A DNA stretch of 64,000 bases from Amorphochlora amoebiformis. Its lineage: Eukaryota > Cercozoa > Chlorarachniophyceae. Made by a program: the position numbers and the translations under genes. Position 1 is the stretch's first letter. Every line of letters starts with the position of its first letter. The stretch is taken from positions 1 to 64,000 of the forward strand of contig BAAHQB010000302.1 in assembly GCA_054601695.1 (NCBI GenBank), in the 5' to 3' direction. Under the pieces are notes generated by a model. That model had not been told where the DNA came from. It searched no databases and saw nothing but the letters and a program-made list of their open reading frames with translations. Positions 55,496-64,000 of this stretch are shown in pieces.

Positions 55496-56389
55496 GTACT
55501 TAAATGTAAATACATATTATACATATGTGCAAAAAATGTATGCATATATTTTATATATATGTGAATATATATGTGTATGACATTTATATATATATATATA
55601 TGCATATGTGTATATAGATACACATGTATATGTATATATGCATATGCATGTGCATACATATACATATATGTATGCTTTACATCATAGTATCCAGTCATAT
55701 GCTCATATACCATAATATCACAAAATCTATTTATTTTTACATCGATATATGGCCACAGACCCACTGTGGGTTAATTTCTAGAATTTGGTCACTCCCATAT
55801 CCTGACTAGTTAAAGTATTTTAGTTTAGTATCGGATCATGGATTCATGGTCAATTTACAGAATCTCATTAATATGAAATCGGAATTAATTTCTGAAATAG
55901 GCATGATTTCAGCATGCTATACCGTGGCTCGAATGAATGCATATGATAACTGTCCCAATATCTTGATAAACCCTTTTTCAACAGTGCTATGATATGATTG
56001 ATATCCAGCATGTCTCCTGGTGTGTCTCATAGTCTAGATAGTACTAGAGTAGTATATTATTAATGTGTAATTCACTGGATTCTAGGGATTTATGATACGT
56101 CACAGGTATACATATTCACTAGATTCAAGTGACGGTGCATGCATGCTAATTTTTGAATTTGCGGTTATAATAATTTTTTGTTGTATATTGACAGATATAT
56201 AGTACAGTTAGCTAGTAGTATTAAACTATCTTTCTATGATTTTTGTTTAAGTTTCAACTTTATATACATTGGTAAATATTTTACTCCAGTGGCCATAGGA
56301 CCACGTATAATAGTAAGCGTCTTTTTACATCTGAGCGCTCTGGCTAAAAGTATCTGAATTCTCACAGCACGTGTCCTGAATTCTTTACG

Positions 56390-56422
56390 GATACGTAGCC
56401 TGAGTTCTTGGCTACGTATCCT
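56390..56422. other. Perfect 12-bp inverted repeat (hairpin)
   Basis: GGATACGTAGCC, nine bases, then GGCTACGTATCC. Related imperfect copies (GGCTATGTATCTTGAATGC, GATATGTATTCTGAATGC) follow to 56478, directly after the glutaredoxin-like stop in transcription direction. Confidence 0.8.
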
Positions 56423-56477
56423 GAACTGTAACGGCTATGTATCTTGAATGCTACAGGGGGATATGTATTCTGAATGC

Positions 56478-61840
<5,363 letters not shown>

Positions 61841-62076
61841 TCGTCGACTTGACCACCACACAAATCTCTTACTTCGGAAGTCAGACGCCCCTTTTTTTTT
61901 CGGGACCCATGTATGTCGCATATCTCAAAGATATATAAAGATATGCATGTAAGATATGCTGGCTGTTGGGGTATTTGATAGATATATTAGATAGATAGCA
62001 ACAGATATCCTTATGATATATTTCACCTTAATTTGTCGGCTATGGCGTCCCAGCCTTCCGTCTTCCTCGGATCGTG
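61841..62076. other. Short divergent intergenic region (236 bp)
   Basis: Separates the start of the glutaredoxin-like gene (minus) from the start of the next gene (plus), so it is a likely bidirectional promoter. A short uORF (11 codons) starts at 62042, overlapping the next start codon region. Confidence 0.55.

Positions 62077-64000
<1,924 letters not shown>

Larger units (their letters stand above)
53316..56477. other. Intergenic region between the CPBP and glutaredoxin-like genes
   Basis: Unique sequence up to about 54110, including a tandem GGAGACCCT-type repeat (about 53380-53460) and CACGTGTC at 53529, probably the CPBP upstream region. TA/TG arrays run to about 55670. AT-rich unique sequence without recognisable coding follows to 56477, with a perfect hairpin at 56390. 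Confidence 0.55.

Overview
The window is nuclear DNA of a photosynthetic eukaryote. Most of it is (TA)n microsatellite, with (TC/GA)n arrays and interstitial (TTAGGG)n blocks. The long ORFs in these arrays (poly Tyr-Ile, Arg-Glu, Leu-Gly) are artefacts. The short unique islands between arrays are exons. Read with GT-AG boundaries and phase checking, they assemble into five split genes plus a partial sixth-gene model, alongside one intronless gene. Two reconstructed proteins begin with a signal peptide followed by a basic Ser/Arg-rich stretch. This bipartite presequence points to an alga with a complex (secondary) plastid; intron density would fit a chlorarachniophyte-like or stramenopile-like alga, but the lineage cannot be fixed from the sequence.

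Layout: (1) minus strand, 10304 to beyond base 1: DVR, divinyl chlorophyllide 8-vinyl reductase, 12 exons visible. (2) plus strand, about 12437-25661: divergent cyclophilin-like protein with a Ser-rich tail; its 5' part and one internal exon are unresolved. (3) minus strand, 45523-26380: NDC1/NdbB-type II NAD(P)H dehydrogenase, 19 exons over 19 kb. (4) plus strand, 46332-47777: intronless YfaP/DUF2135-like protein with a C-terminal EF-hand. (5) minus strand, about 53315-48313: CPBP (CAAX-protease-like) intramembrane protease with all three motifs. (6) minus strand, 61840-56478: plastid-targeted glutaredoxin-fold protein lacking the CxxC site, 11 exons including a 13-nt microexon. (7) plus strand, 62077 onward: uncharacterised gene, four exons visible.

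DVR, NDC1, the CPBP protease and the glutaredoxin-like protein are all plausible plastid proteins (chlorophyll synthesis, quinone reduction, membrane proteolysis, redox), but no operon-like logic is implied; strands alternate.

The most notable feature is the architecture. Many introns are almost pure TA repeat, of the form GT(AT)n...(TA)nG, and exon edges are repeatedly echoed into the neighbouring intron. Nearly always the 5' edge of an exon is copied upstream and the 3' edge downstream, each copy keeping its splice site. In NDC1 one exon head has become a 39-bp in-frame minisatellite of about 16 units, each with its own acceptor. In the cyclophilin-like gene a short microsatellite is read in frame as protein. 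Family assignments rest on remembered motifs and were not searched.
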